DNA of 64,000 nucleotides from Cupriavidus necator A5-1 (GTDB lineage Bacteria > Pseudomonadota > Gammaproteobacteria > Burkholderiales > Burkholderiaceae), in NCBI RefSeq assembly GCF_000744095.1, contig NZ_JQLI01000001.1, forward strand, positions 1,736,001 to 1,800,000. The letters run 5' to 3'. The position numbers and the translations under genes are program-made. The notes beneath the pieces were generated by a model. The model did not search any database. It saw nothing but the letters and a program-made list of their open reading frames with translations, and was not told the DNA's origin. How positions within the stretch are numbered: the stretch's first letter is position 1; the number at the start of each line of letters is the position of its first letter. Below, piece after piece: positions 1 through 7,810 of the stretch.

Positions 1-215
1 CACCGTCCAAAGGTTTTTGCGCCAGATCAAGTTACGGTGTGGATCCCTGCCTACAGTGGAGACGGCGGCAGCCGGCCAGTCCGGGCGTCGCGCCATTGCC
101 GTCCGGTCTCGTCCAGGCGCCTGCCCGCCTGAGATCCGCAGGATCGATGCCATCGCGCCCGCGATGACATCGACGATGACCTCCGCCGTGGACAGACAGG
201 TCGAGGTGCGCGCCA
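1..215. other. No gene recognised at left edge
   Basis: I see no convincing coding region here. The open frames that run through it have no family resemblance and continue into the reading frames of the next gene. It is probably the promoter and leader region of the membrane-protein gene that starts at 216. No clear palindrome was found. Confidence 0.4.
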
Positions 216-893
216 GTGTTGACTACTTCCATCGATCCGCATGCCGCCGAAGAGCGCCCCCGCCTGCTCGATACCGTCGACCGGGTCTCCGAGATGTGCT
301 TCGGCCTGTTCATGGCGCTGACCTTCGTCGGGGCGGTATCGGCTGTGGCGGCCCCGGCAGATGCCGGCCGTGTCATGTTCAATACGGCCCTCGGCTGCAA
401 CCTGGCCTGGGGGCTTGTCGATGCGGTGATGTACCTGGTCCGGACCCTGACCGAACGGGGGCGCAAGCTGTCGCTGGTCAAGGCGGTGCGCAGCGCAAAC
501 GATCCGTCTGAGGCCATCGCGCGCCTGCGCGATGCGCTTTCGCCGCCTTTGCGGACACTGGTCGCCGACACGGAGCTGGAGGCGATGCGCAGCCGGATCG
601 CCAGATCGACCGACTGGCCTGAGAAGCCCGCGCTGCGCGGCCAGGACTTTCTTGCGGCAGCGGCGATCTTCGGGATTGTCGTGCTCGCGACGTTCCCGGT
701 TGCGCTTCCCTTCATTGTCATTAACGACGTCCCGACGGCGCTGCTGGTATCGCGGGTCCTGACCATCGTGATGTTGTTCGGCGCCGGCATTGCCCTCGGG
801 CGCCATGCCGGCTTCGGCGGCTGGATGGCAGGCTTGGCCATGACGGTGCTGGGCATCGCGCTGACCGTGGCCATTATCCTGCTGGGAGGCTGA
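216..893 (+). CDS. VIT/CCC1-like integral membrane protein
   Basis: 225-residue protein predicted to sit in the inner membrane. Hydrophobic segments lie near residues 27-46, 57-75, 145-169, 175-193 and 204-224, separated by a basic and acidic loop at about 78-142. The segment around residues 60-75 (GCNLAWGLVDAVMYLV) resembles the second helix of VIT1/CCC1-type iron/manganese transporters, but the family Glu/Met metal-binding loop is not obvious. Function is therefore unknown; a VIT-like fold is inference. The start is a GTG with GAGG about nine bases upstream; the TTG one codon later is an alternative. Its stop lies two bases before the next ATG, so the two genes are almost certainly co-transcribed. 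Confidence 0.6.
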   Translation: MLTTSIDPHAAEERPRLLDTVDRVSEMCFGLFMALTFVGAVSAVAAPADAGRVMFNTALGCNLAWGLVDAVMYLVRTLTERGRKLSLVKAVRSANDPSEAIARLRDALSPPLRTLVADTELEAMRSRIARSTDWPEKPALRGQDFLAAAAIFGIVVLATFPVALPFIVINDVPTALLVSRVLTIVMLFGAGIALGRHAGFGGWMAGLAMTVLGIALTVAIILLGG

Positions 894-895
894 GC

Positions 896-1543
896 ATGTG
901 GGCCGCGCGGCTGGCCGCGCCCTGCCTGCTGCTGGCCGCGGCCACCGCGCCGCTGGATGCGCGCGCAGCCGAAGAAAGCGAAGCCCAGCCGCCGGCGGCG
1001 GAAGCGCCTGCCTGGAGCGGCTCGGTCGCAGCCTACCTCAACCTGCCGCGCGGCAATGAAGCCTATGTCACCGGCATCGCCATCGCCAAACGCGGCGCCT
1101 TGCACCTGGAAGCCCGCAGCAACTACGAAGGCATGGACGCGTACTCGTTCTTCGTTGGGTACAACCTCGGCGTCGGTGAAGCCGTGCGCCTGGACTTCAC
1201 GCCGATCCTGGGGTTTGTCACGGGCAGCACGCACAGCGTGGTGGGCGGCTTCGAGGCCACGTTGACCGGCCGGTATGCCGATGCCTACATCGAGTTCGAG
1301 TACGTGCCGGACGCCCAGCCATCCGGCTACGCCTACGCCTGGAGCGAGCTGGCGTTCCGCCCGGTCGAATGGTTCCGCATCGGCCTGGCCGCCCAGCGCA
1401 CGCGCGTGCCTGACAACGGCCGCAACCTGCAACGCGGCGTCTTTGCGCAAGTGAAGGGCAAACACGTTGCCGGCGCGGTGTACTGGTTCAACCCGGCGTC
1501 GCATGAGCAGCTCACAGTGATCTCCCTGGCGATCAGCTTCTGA
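896..1543 (+). CDS. Secreted outer-membrane-like protein, hypothetical
   Basis: 215 residues. The N-terminus (residues 1-24, ending ARA-AEE) is a typical Sec signal peptide. A Pro/Ala-rich linker follows, then alternating amphipathic stretches rich in aromatic and Gly residues, and the chain ends in Phe (AISF). This is the pattern of a small outer-membrane beta-barrel, but I do not recognise the family. It begins two bases after the stop of the upstream membrane protein, suggesting an inner-membrane/outer-membrane pair. It is convergent with the fumarase-like gene, with only four bases between the two stops. Function unknown. Confidence 0.55.
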   Translation: MWAARLAAPCLLLAAATAPLDARAAEESEAQPPAAEAPAWSGSVAAYLNLPRGNEAYVTGIAIAKRGALHLEARSNYEGMDAYSFFVGYNLGVGEAVRLDFTPILGFVTGSTHSVVGGFEATLTGRYADAYIEFEYVPDAQPSGYAYAWSELAFRPVEWFRIGLAAQRTRVPDNGRNLQRGVFAQVKGKHVAGAVYWFNPASHEQLTVISLAISF

Positions 1544-1547
1544 CGGG

Positions 1548-2942
1548 CTACGGAATCCCCTTGGCCATGCGCATGGGATCGACCAGCCGGTCAAATTCCT
1601 CCCCGCTCAGCAATCCCAGTTCAAGCGCTGCCGCGCGCGGCGCAATGCCGCGACTGACGGCGGTGTTGGTGATCTGCGCCGCGCGATCGTATCCCAGCAC
1701 GGAGTTGAGCGCTGTCACGGCGAGCAGGGGGTTCTCCAGGTTTCGCGCAAGCTTCTCACGATTCGGCGCAAGCCCCTGGACCAGCCGCTGCGCAAACATG
1801 CGGGCGCTGTCAGCCAGCACGCGAATCGACTGCAGCACGTTGTAAATCAGGACCGGCTTGGCGACGTTGAGCTCGAAGCTGCCGGATGCGCCGGCCATGG
1901 TGATCGTCATGTGGTTGCCGCACACCTGCATGGCCGCCTGGACCACGACCTCCGCCACGGTCGGATTGCGCTTGCCCGGCATGATGGATGAGGTCAGGCC
2001 ATCCTCGGGGATCAGCAGCTCGCCCAGCCCGCAGTTCGGGCCCGATCCGAGCCAGCGCAAGTCGTTGGCGATCTTCGTGAACGACACCGCGATTACGTTG
2101 AGCACGCCCGACAGCTCGACCAGCGCATCGTGGGCCGCCATGCCTTCGACCTTGCACGGGTTCGGCCGGCACGCCAGGCCGCTCAGTTGGCTGGCTTCTT
2201 CGCAGAATGCCGCGGCAAAACCGGGCGGGGCGTTCAGGCCCGTGCCGGCGGCGGTGCCGCCTTGCGGCAGCACCAGCAGGCGCGGCATGGTGCCGTGCAG
2301 GCGTTCGAGCGCATTGTCGAGCTGCGCGGTGAAGCCTTCGAACGCCATCCCCATCGTCATCGGCACGGCATCCATCAGGTGGGTGCGCGCGATCTTCAGC
2401 ACGTCGGCGAAGGCATCGGCACGCTCGCGCAGGCTGTCGCGCAGCAGCGCCAGGGCAGGGATCAGCCTGTCCTCCAGCTCGAGCGCCGCGGTCATATGCA
2501 TGACCGTGGGAAAGCTGTCGTTGGAAGACTGCGAGGCGTTCACATGGTCGTTCGGGTGGACCGGCGACTTCGTGCCGAGCGGCTGGCCCAGGCACTCGTT
2601 GGCCCGGTTCGCGATCACCTCGTTCGCATTCATGTTGGTCTGCGTGCCAGACCCCGTTTGCCAGATGGTGAGCGGGAAGTGCTGGTCGAACTTTCCGCTG
2701 CGCAACTCGGCGGCTGCCGCGATGATACGTTCGCCCAGGGCGGGATCGAGCACACCACAGCGCATGTTTGCCTGCGCCGCCGCCATCTTGTGCAGGCCGA
2801 GCGCATGGATCAGGCACGCCGGGAAGCGCTCCTCGCCCACCTCGAAGATGGCCAGGGCGCGCTGCGTCTGCGCCCCCCAGTAGCGGTCGGCCGGGATATC
2901 GACCGGGCCGAAGGCATCGTGCTCGACGCGAAGCATTGTCAT
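1548..2942 (-). CDS. FumC-like class II fumarase family enzyme
   Basis: 464 residues, the normal size for class II fumarase (reversible fumarate hydration to malate). Visible landmarks are GSGTQTNMNANEV, HPNDHVNASQSSND, the RTHL segment, GGTAAGTGLN and the flexible catalytic loop SSIMPGKRNPT. Several positions are unusual. Fumarase and aspartase normally read GK/AK-V-NP in the loop, whereas this protein has Arg in place of Val. The QDATP/QDAVP segment reads MDAVP, so Gln is lost. Altered specificity within the superfamily is therefore possible. It is the last gene of a three-gene minus-strand operon, five bases after the Bug receptor stop. The first gene of that operon is another fumarate-releasing-type lyase. 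Fumarase is the best call; the exact substrate is uncertain. Confidence 0.75.
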   Translation of the reverse strand: MTMLRVEHDAFGPVDIPADRYWGAQTQRALAIFEVGEERFPACLIHALGLHKMAAAQANMRCGVLDPALGERIIAAAAELRSGKFDQHFPLTIWQTGSGTQTNMNANEVIANRANECLGQPLGTKSPVHPNDHVNASQSSNDSFPTVMHMTAALELEDRLIPALALLRDSLRERADAFADVLKIARTHLMDAVPMTMGMAFEGFTAQLDNALERLHGTMPRLLVLPQGGTAAGTGLNAPPGFAAAFCEEASQLSGLACRPNPCKVEGMAAHDALVELSGVLNVIAVSFTKIANDLRWLGSGPNCGLGELLIPEDGLTSSIMPGKRNPTVAEVVVQAAMQVCGNHMTITMAGASGSFELNVAKPVLIYNVLQSIRVLADSARMFAQRLVQGLAPNREKLARNLENPLLAVTALNSVLGYDRAAQITNTAVSRGIAPRAAALELGLLSGEEFDRLVDPMRMAKGIP

Positions 2943-2947
2943 GGCAC

Positions 2948-3937
2948 TCAGTCCAGCGAGATGTTGGCCTTGGCCGCCACGCTCTTCCAGCGTTCGACTT
3001 CCGCGGCCGTGTGCTTGCCTAGCGCACTGGCCGTGTACCGCTCAGGCGGCAGCATCTGGATCGCCTGTGCCGACATCTTCGCGGTGAATGCCTTGTCGGT
3101 CATGACCTTCAGGTAGGCCTGCTGCATCTTGTCGATGACTGCTTGCGGCGTGCCCTTCGGTGCGTAGATGCCGTACCAGGTGCTGGCCTCGAATCCCGGC
3201 AGCACGGTCTCTGCCAGCGTGGGGACGTCCTTGAGTTGCGCCACCCTGGCTGCGGAGGTCACCGCCAGCGGCCTGACCTTGGATTCCGTGATCTGCGGCA
3301 GCGCGGTGTTGGTCTGGTCGAACATGCCGTCGACCTGTCCGCCGATCACGTCGATCAGGGCCGGACCCGCTCCCTTGTATGGCACCAGCGAAACCTTCAT
3401 GCCCGCCGACGCGGCAAACAGCGCCGCCACCAGGTGCGAGGTCGAGCCCACCCCGGCATTGCTGATAAAGAGCTTGCCGGGGTTCTTCTTGCCCATCTCG
3501 ACCAGCTCGCGCACATCCTTGGCCGGGTGGTCCTTGCGGACCATCAGCACCATCGGCGTATCGGGGAAGCGGAACACCGGCGCGAAATCCTTGACCGGGT
3601 CATAGGGCAGCTTCTTGTACAGCGCGGGCGCGGCGCCCATGTAGCCCATGTGCCCGACCAGCATGGTGTAGCCGTCAGCCGGCGCACGCGCGGCCTTGGC
3701 GGCGCCGACAGTACCGCCGGCGCCGGGCGAGTTGTCGATGATGATCGACTGGCCCACCTCGCGCGACACGCGTTCGGCAATGGTCCGCGCCAGCGCGTCC
3801 GTCGGTCCGCCCGCGGCGAAGGGCACGATCCAGGTGATGGGCTTGGCGGGATACGCCTGCGCGAAGGCCGGCGTGGCTGCGGCCAGCGTGGCGCCGGCGA
3901 GGGCGATCCCGGCGGCAAGGGTGCGGATGCGATGCAT
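2948..3937 (-). CDS. Bug/TctC-family periplasmic solute receptor
   Basis: 329 residues with a signal peptide (about 1-26, ending AFA-QA). The Bug/TctC signature follows: YPAKPITWIVPFAAGGPTD near the mature N-terminus, the SPGAGGTVGA loop, and VPYKGAGPALIDVIGGQVD in domain 2. These periplasmic proteins bind carboxylates, often through backbone contacts and ordered waters. No TctA/TctB membrane genes are adjacent, so it is an orphan receptor. The ATG has GGAGACAACACC upstream. It lies between the two lyase-superfamily genes of the operon, so its ligand is probably the operon's substrate, perhaps a di- or polycarboxylate. That link is inference. Confidence 0.88.
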   Translation of the reverse strand: MHRIRTLAAGIALAGATLAAATPAFAQAYPAKPITWIVPFAAGGPTDALARTIAERVSREVGQSIIIDNSPGAGGTVGAAKAARAPADGYTMLVGHMGYMGAAPALYKKLPYDPVKDFAPVFRFPDTPMVLMVRKDHPAKDVRELVEMGKKNPGKLFISNAGVGSTSHLVAALFAASAGMKVSLVPYKGAGPALIDVIGGQVDGMFDQTNTALPQITESKVRPLAVTSAARVAQLKDVPTLAETVLPGFEASTWYGIYAPKGTPQAVIDKMQQAYLKVMTDKAFTAKMSAQAIQMLPPERYTASALGKHTAAEVERWKSVAAKANISLD

Positions 3938-3992
3938 GGTGTTGTCTCCTGTTTATGGTGTCTGTGGCTGGATCGGGATTGCGCCGCGGGCC

Positions 3993-5381
3993 TCAGGCCG
4001 CGGATGCCCTGGACAGGGCGACGGCGCGGTCGACCATCTGGGGCGCGAGGCCGAGGTAGTTCGCCGGATCGGTCATGCGATCGATGGCGGCGCGGTCAAA
4101 GTGGCGGGTGACCTCGGGCAGGGCGGCCAGGGCGTCGGCCAGCGTGCCGCCGCGTTCGTTGACGGTGCGGCAGGCGTCATAGACCACGTCGTGCGCCTGC
4201 TGCCGGCCGATGTGGGGCGCCATGCCCATCATCACGGCCTCGGCCACGATCAGGCCGTTGGTGATGCCGAGGTTGTGCTTCATGCGGGCTTCATCGACGA
4301 TCAAACCGCCCAGCGCAAACTTGGCCTGGTGCAGCGCACCGGCGCTCAGGATGAAGCTCTCCGGGAGGGCGATCCATTCCGCGTGCCACGGGCCGGTGGC
4401 GCGCTCGAAGTCCTGCACCATGGCATCGACCATCAGGCCGGCGTGCTGGCGCACGGCCTTGGAGGCCGCCAGCATCAGTTCGCTGGAGATCGGGTTGCGC
4501 TTCTGCGGCATGGTGCTGCTGGCGCCGCGGCCCTTGACGAAAGGCTCATAGACTTCGGCGAACTCGGTCGACGCCATGATCATGATGTCGAGCGCGATCT
4601 TGCCGAGCGAGCCGGTGATGAGTGCCAGCAGGTTCACCGCCTCCGCAAAGCCGTCGCGCGCCACATGCCAGGTCGTCGCCGGCACGCCGAGGCCGAGTTC
4701 TTCGGCCAGTGCCTCCTGCACCGCGAAGCCCTTGTTGTCTCCTTGTCCGCCCAGCGAGGCCAGCGTGCCGGCCGCACCGGCAAATTCGACCACCGCCACG
4801 CGGGGGCGCAGTTCGGCCAGGCGCTGCTGGTGGCGGTCGAACATCGCCAGCCAGATCGCGACCTTGTAGCCGAAGGTCACCGGCAGCGCCTGCTGCAGGT
4901 GGGTGCGGCCCGCCATGGGCGTATTGCGATGCTTGACGGCGAGGTCGGCCAGGATCCCACGTAGCTCGCGGATATCCGCATCGATGCTGTCGAGCGCGTC
5001 GCGCACCTGCAGCGCCACGGCGGTGTCCATGATGTCCTGGGTGGTAGCGCCCCAGTGCACATAGCGCCCGGCGTCCCCGCACATCGACACGAGCTGGTGC
5101 AGCAGCGGCAGGATCGGGTAGCCGACAATGTCGGTTTCCTCGCGCATATGGTCGAAGTCGATCCGCTCGATGCGGCATTCGCGGGCGATCGCTTCGGCCG
5201 CTTCCGCGGGGATCACGCCGGCCTTGGCCTCGGCCCGGGCAAGTCCGACCTCGACGTCGATATACCGCTGGACCAGCGCGATATCGGAGAAAATCTCTCG
5301 CATCTTGCTGGTGCCGAAGGCGTCGCGGAAGAGGATGGAGTCGACGACGGTGCTGGCCGCCGGGGTAGTGAACATGGACAT
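3993..5381 (-). CDS. Adenylosuccinate lyase/CMLE-family lyase
   Basis: 462 residues from the chosen ATG at 5381, which has AAGG seven bases upstream. A longer frame from 5426 would start inside an operator palindrome and is less likely. The protein belongs to the fumarase/aspartase superfamily, in the subgroup of adenylosuccinate lyase and 3-carboxy-cis,cis-muconate cycloisomerase. Evidence: HWGATTQDIMDTA, GRTHLQQALPVTFGYK, and the loop GASSTMPQKRNPISSE with its catalytic Ser. It is unlikely to be the purine enzyme, because it sits in a catabolic operon with a Bug receptor and a FumC-like enzyme under a GntR repressor. A C-N or C-O lyase releasing fumarate from a succinyl conjugate is plausible; a cycloisomerase is the alternative. 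Confidence 0.78.
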   Translation of the reverse strand: MSMFTTPAASTVVDSILFRDAFGTSKMREIFSDIALVQRYIDVEVGLARAEAKAGVIPAEAAEAIARECRIERIDFDHMREETDIVGYPILPLLHQLVSMCGDAGRYVHWGATTQDIMDTAVALQVRDALDSIDADIRELRGILADLAVKHRNTPMAGRTHLQQALPVTFGYKVAIWLAMFDRHQQRLAELRPRVAVVEFAGAAGTLASLGGQGDNKGFAVQEALAEELGLGVPATTWHVARDGFAEAVNLLALITGSLGKIALDIMIMASTEFAEVYEPFVKGRGASSTMPQKRNPISSELMLAASKAVRQHAGLMVDAMVQDFERATGPWHAEWIALPESFILSAGALHQAKFALGGLIVDEARMKHNLGITNGLIVAEAVMMGMAPHIGRQQAHDVVYDACRTVNERGGTLADALAALPEVTRHFDRAAIDRMTDPANYLGLAPQMVDRAVALSRASAA

Positions 5382-5411
5382 GGTGCTACCTTGGAGAGGT
5401 GAGAGGCGCGT

Positions 5412-5461
5412 AATATGTTCGAACATATTGACATGTAATTAAATATGTTCGAACATATTTA
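5412..5461. promoter_or_regulatory. Twin GntR operator palindromes
   Basis: Two perfect palindromes share the core AATATGTTCGAACATATT. One spans 5412-5429 (18 bp) and the other 5440-5461 (22 bp). Their centres are exactly 30 bp apart, about three helical turns, so dimers would sit on the same face of the DNA. They occupy the divergent gap between the lyase operon and the GntR gene and overlap the likely promoters of both. They are the best candidate operators of the adjacent regulator. Confidence 0.8.
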
Positions 5462-5510
5462 GGAAATGATGGTTAACCCGTGCTCGCGCTTTGTGACGCA
5501 GCAGGCATTC

Positions 5511-6245
5511 ATGAACAAGACCAATTCAGCAGACATCAGCAGGCAGCTCATCGAGGGCATCACCAGCGGCCGCTACGCGGTCGGCTCGCTGCTGCCCACC
5601 GAATTCGAGTTGTGCGAGCAGTACCAGGCCAGCCGCTACACCATCCGCGCGGTGCTGCAGGAGTTGCAGCAGCTGGGGCTGGTGTCGCGGCGCAAGAACG
5701 TCGGCACGCGGGTGGAGTCGGCCAGGCCCAGGCCGGTGTTTCGGCCGTCGCTGGCGTCAGTGGACGACCTGGTGCAGTTCGGCGCGGAGCACCTGCGGGT
5801 GGTGCAGTCGGTGGAGGAGATCGCCGTGCCGGCCGACGTCGCGGCGGAGATCGGATGCGAGCCCGGCGCGCGCTGGCTGCGCATCTCCAGCCTGCGCATG
5901 GACGGCGGCAAGGACGGCACGCCGATGGCGTGGACCGATGTGTATGTGGATCCGGCTTATGTGGAGATCGGCGACATGGTGCGCGCGTCGCCGGACACGC
6001 TGGTCAGCACGCTGATCGAGTCGCGCTACGACCGGCAGATTGCGGAGATCTACCAGGATGTGCGCGCCTTCGCCGTCAAGGACGGACGCATTGCTGACGC
6101 GCTCAGGCTGGAGGCGGGCGCCGCCGCGCTGAAGATCGTGCGGCGGTATATGGATGCGGCTGGCGAGACCTTTGAGGTCTCGGTTACCGTGCATCCGGCG
6201 GATAGTTTCTCGGTGTCGATGCGGCTGCAGCGTTCGGCGGGGTGA
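5511..6245 (+). CDS. GntR/HutC-family regulator with UTRA domain
   Basis: 244 residues from ATG 5511. The winged helix-turn-helix spans about residues 8-70 (GSLLPTEFELCEQYQASRYT, then RRKNVGTRV). A UTRA effector domain spans about 85-240. An in-frame ATG at 5466 would add 15 residues, but there AGGA lies only one base from the start codon and five bases from the operator, so 5511 is preferred, though its own ribosome site is weak. It is divergent from the lyase-Bug-fumarase operon and probably represses that operon and itself through the twin palindromes at 5412-5461. Its ligand is probably the operon substrate. Confidence 0.85.
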   Translation: MNKTNSADISRQLIEGITSGRYAVGSLLPTEFELCEQYQASRYTIRAVLQELQQLGLVSRRKNVGTRVESARPRPVFRPSLASVDDLVQFGAEHLRVVQSVEEIAVPADVAAEIGCEPGARWLRISSLRMDGGKDGTPMAWTDVYVDPAYVEIGDMVRASPDTLVSTLIESRYDRQIAEIYQDVRAFAVKDGRIADALRLEAGAAALKIVRRYMDAAGETFEVSVTVHPADSFSVSMRLQRSAG

Positions 6246-6300
6246 GGGGGCCGTTGTCATGCTGACGGAGGTGCCAGCATCGGCTTAGTCGCCGTGGGTG

Positions 6301-6512
6301 TCAGCCGTCCTCGCCAAAATCGAGCAACACCTTGCAGCTCTGCTGCGGATGGCGCTCAGCCAGGTCGAAGGCGGCGACGACGTCGCGGAAGTCGAACTGG
6401 TGCGTAACGATATGGCCGGGATTCACCAGGCCGCGCGTGATCCAGTCGATCACCGTGGGGAGCATCGCGCAGTTCAGGCGCGAGGCGGACAGCGTCAGTT
6501 CCTTCTCTGGAC
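6301..6512 (-). pseudogene. C-terminal remnant of zinc alcohol dehydrogenase
   Basis: Read on the minus strand, this gives about 70 codons ending at a TGA at 6303-6301. They match the C-terminus of medium-chain zinc dehydrogenases of the sorbitol/galactonate type: a KELTLSASRLN segment, then IDWITRGLVNPGHIVTHQF, then FDLAERHPQQSCKVLLDF. The N-terminal catalytic domain and the Rossmann fold are missing. The reading breaks off near 6505-6512, exactly where the opposite-strand TRAP remnant begins. It cannot make a functional enzyme. Confidence 0.7.
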
Positions 6513-7567
6513 GTGTCGACGCCGACGCTGGGCGTCAGCGAAGCCTATCGCGCCAGCGCGGAATTCGTCGGCGCCGTGCTGATGCTGGTGACGGCCGTCG
6601 TGCGCCTGCTGGAGCGCGCTGGCTGGAAGCAAGTGACCGTGAGTGGCCTGCTGGTGGTTGCCGGTGGCGGCGTGCTCTGGGCGCTGTCGCCCGCGCTGAT
6701 GGAACTGGGCAACGCCAACCTTGTGATCTTCTTCCTGCTGATGCTGGTTGCCTGCGTGGCCATTGGCGTACCCATCGCCTTTGCCTTTGGCCTGTCTACG
6801 CTGTGCTACCTGGCGCTCTCCACGGCAACGCCGCTGTCCGTCATCCCGAACCGCATGCAGGAGGGCATGTCGCACCTGATCCTGCTGGCGGTGCCGCTGT
6901 TCATCTTCCTGGGCGGGCTGATAGAGATGACCGGCCTGGCGCGGGCGATGATCAACTTCCTGGCCAGCCTGATCGGCACACCGGCGTGGCGGGCTTCAGT
7001 ATGTGCTGCTTGGGGCGATGTACATTGTCTCGGGCATCTCGGGCTCCAAGGCGGCGGACATGGCCGCGGTGGCACCAGCGTTGTTTCCGGAAATGAAGAG
7101 CCGCGGCGCACAGGACGGCGACCTGATCGGGCTGCTGTCGGCCTCGGGGCTGTGCCACCGCCATGGCCTGGGCGCTGACCCAGTCTGGCTTTGCGCAGGA
7201 CCTGGTGCACATCCTGTCGGCGGTCCCTGGCGGCAAGACCGGCTTCCTCCTGGTTTCGGCGTTGGCTTTTGTCATCCTCGGCAGCCTGCTGGAAGGCATC
7301 CCTGCCATTGTGCTGTTCGGGCCCTTGCTGTTCCCGATTGCGAAGCTGGTCGGTGTGCATGAGGTGCACTACGCCATGGTGGTGATCCTCGCGATGGGCC
7401 TGGGTTTGTTCGCGCCGCCCATTGGCGTGGGTTTCTATGCCGCCTGTGCGATCGGACGGGTTTCACCCGATGTGGCGATGCCGCGGGTCTGGCCGCATAT
7501 GGCGGCACTGTTCATCGCACTGTTGCTGTTGACGCTGGTGCCGTGGTTCTCGATCGGCTTCCTGTGA
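6505..7567 (+). pseudogene. Broken TRAP transporter DctQM permease
   Basis: Remnant of a fused small/large TRAP permease. The frame from about 6505 to 6985 gives the end of a DctQ part (LDVSTPTLGVSEAYRASAEF) and the start of DctM. A frameshift near 6985 moves the reading to another frame (GGLQYVLLGAMYIVSGIS up to LIGLLSASG). Near 7150 an internal deletion, recognisable because the ETIPPS region and several helices are absent, joins to the C-terminal segment (ATAMAWALTQSGFAQD to the stop at 7567). So there are three lesions: a missing 5' half, one frameshift and one internal deletion. No partner DctP gene is adjacent. Confidence 0.8.
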
Positions 7568-7608
7568 CCAGCGTTGCGCGATCCTCTCGGCGCAGAAGCG
7601 CGGCGCCG

Positions 7609-7810
7609 ATGCACCAGGGCGTTAAACGCAAGCCGCCACTCCTGGTGAACGCACCCCTCTCCCACGTCGTGGAGAGGGGTGGGGGAGAGGGCCGGAGCTT
7701 CCACGAAGTACGGCACGTCGGTATGCCAGCGCCTGCCCTCTCCCCCGGCCCCTACCGCAAGCGGGAGAGCGGAGCAAACCGGCAGCAGGCAGTCCTGTTC
7801 AGCGATCAGA
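7609..7810. repeat. Intergenic repeat, copy 1
   Basis: About 200 bp that recurs in the same orientation at 18304-18521. It contains two inverted segments: CACCCCTCTCC paired with GGAGAGGGGTG, and a CCCTCTCCC...GGGAGAG pair that is decayed in this copy. Its right end covers the stop codon of the porin gene (7806-7808). There are no coding features or transposase. It looks like a mobile or REP-like intergenic element. Confidence 0.8.

Noticed and set aside
17..1594. Long open frames on both strands around the first two genes
   Set aside because: They overlap the better-supported membrane and secreted protein genes, are Arg/Pro/Ala-rich as expected of shadows in GC-rich DNA, and match no family pattern.
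3993..5381. Calling the lyase PurB or PcaB outright
   Set aside because: The family signature does not separate adenylosuccinate lyase from 3-carboxymuconate cycloisomerase. The operon lacks both purine and protocatechuate genes.
7609..7810. Insertion sequence ends or a CRISPR array in the GC-rich repeat
   Set aside because: There is no transposase frame, no regular spacer pattern and only one copy at each site.
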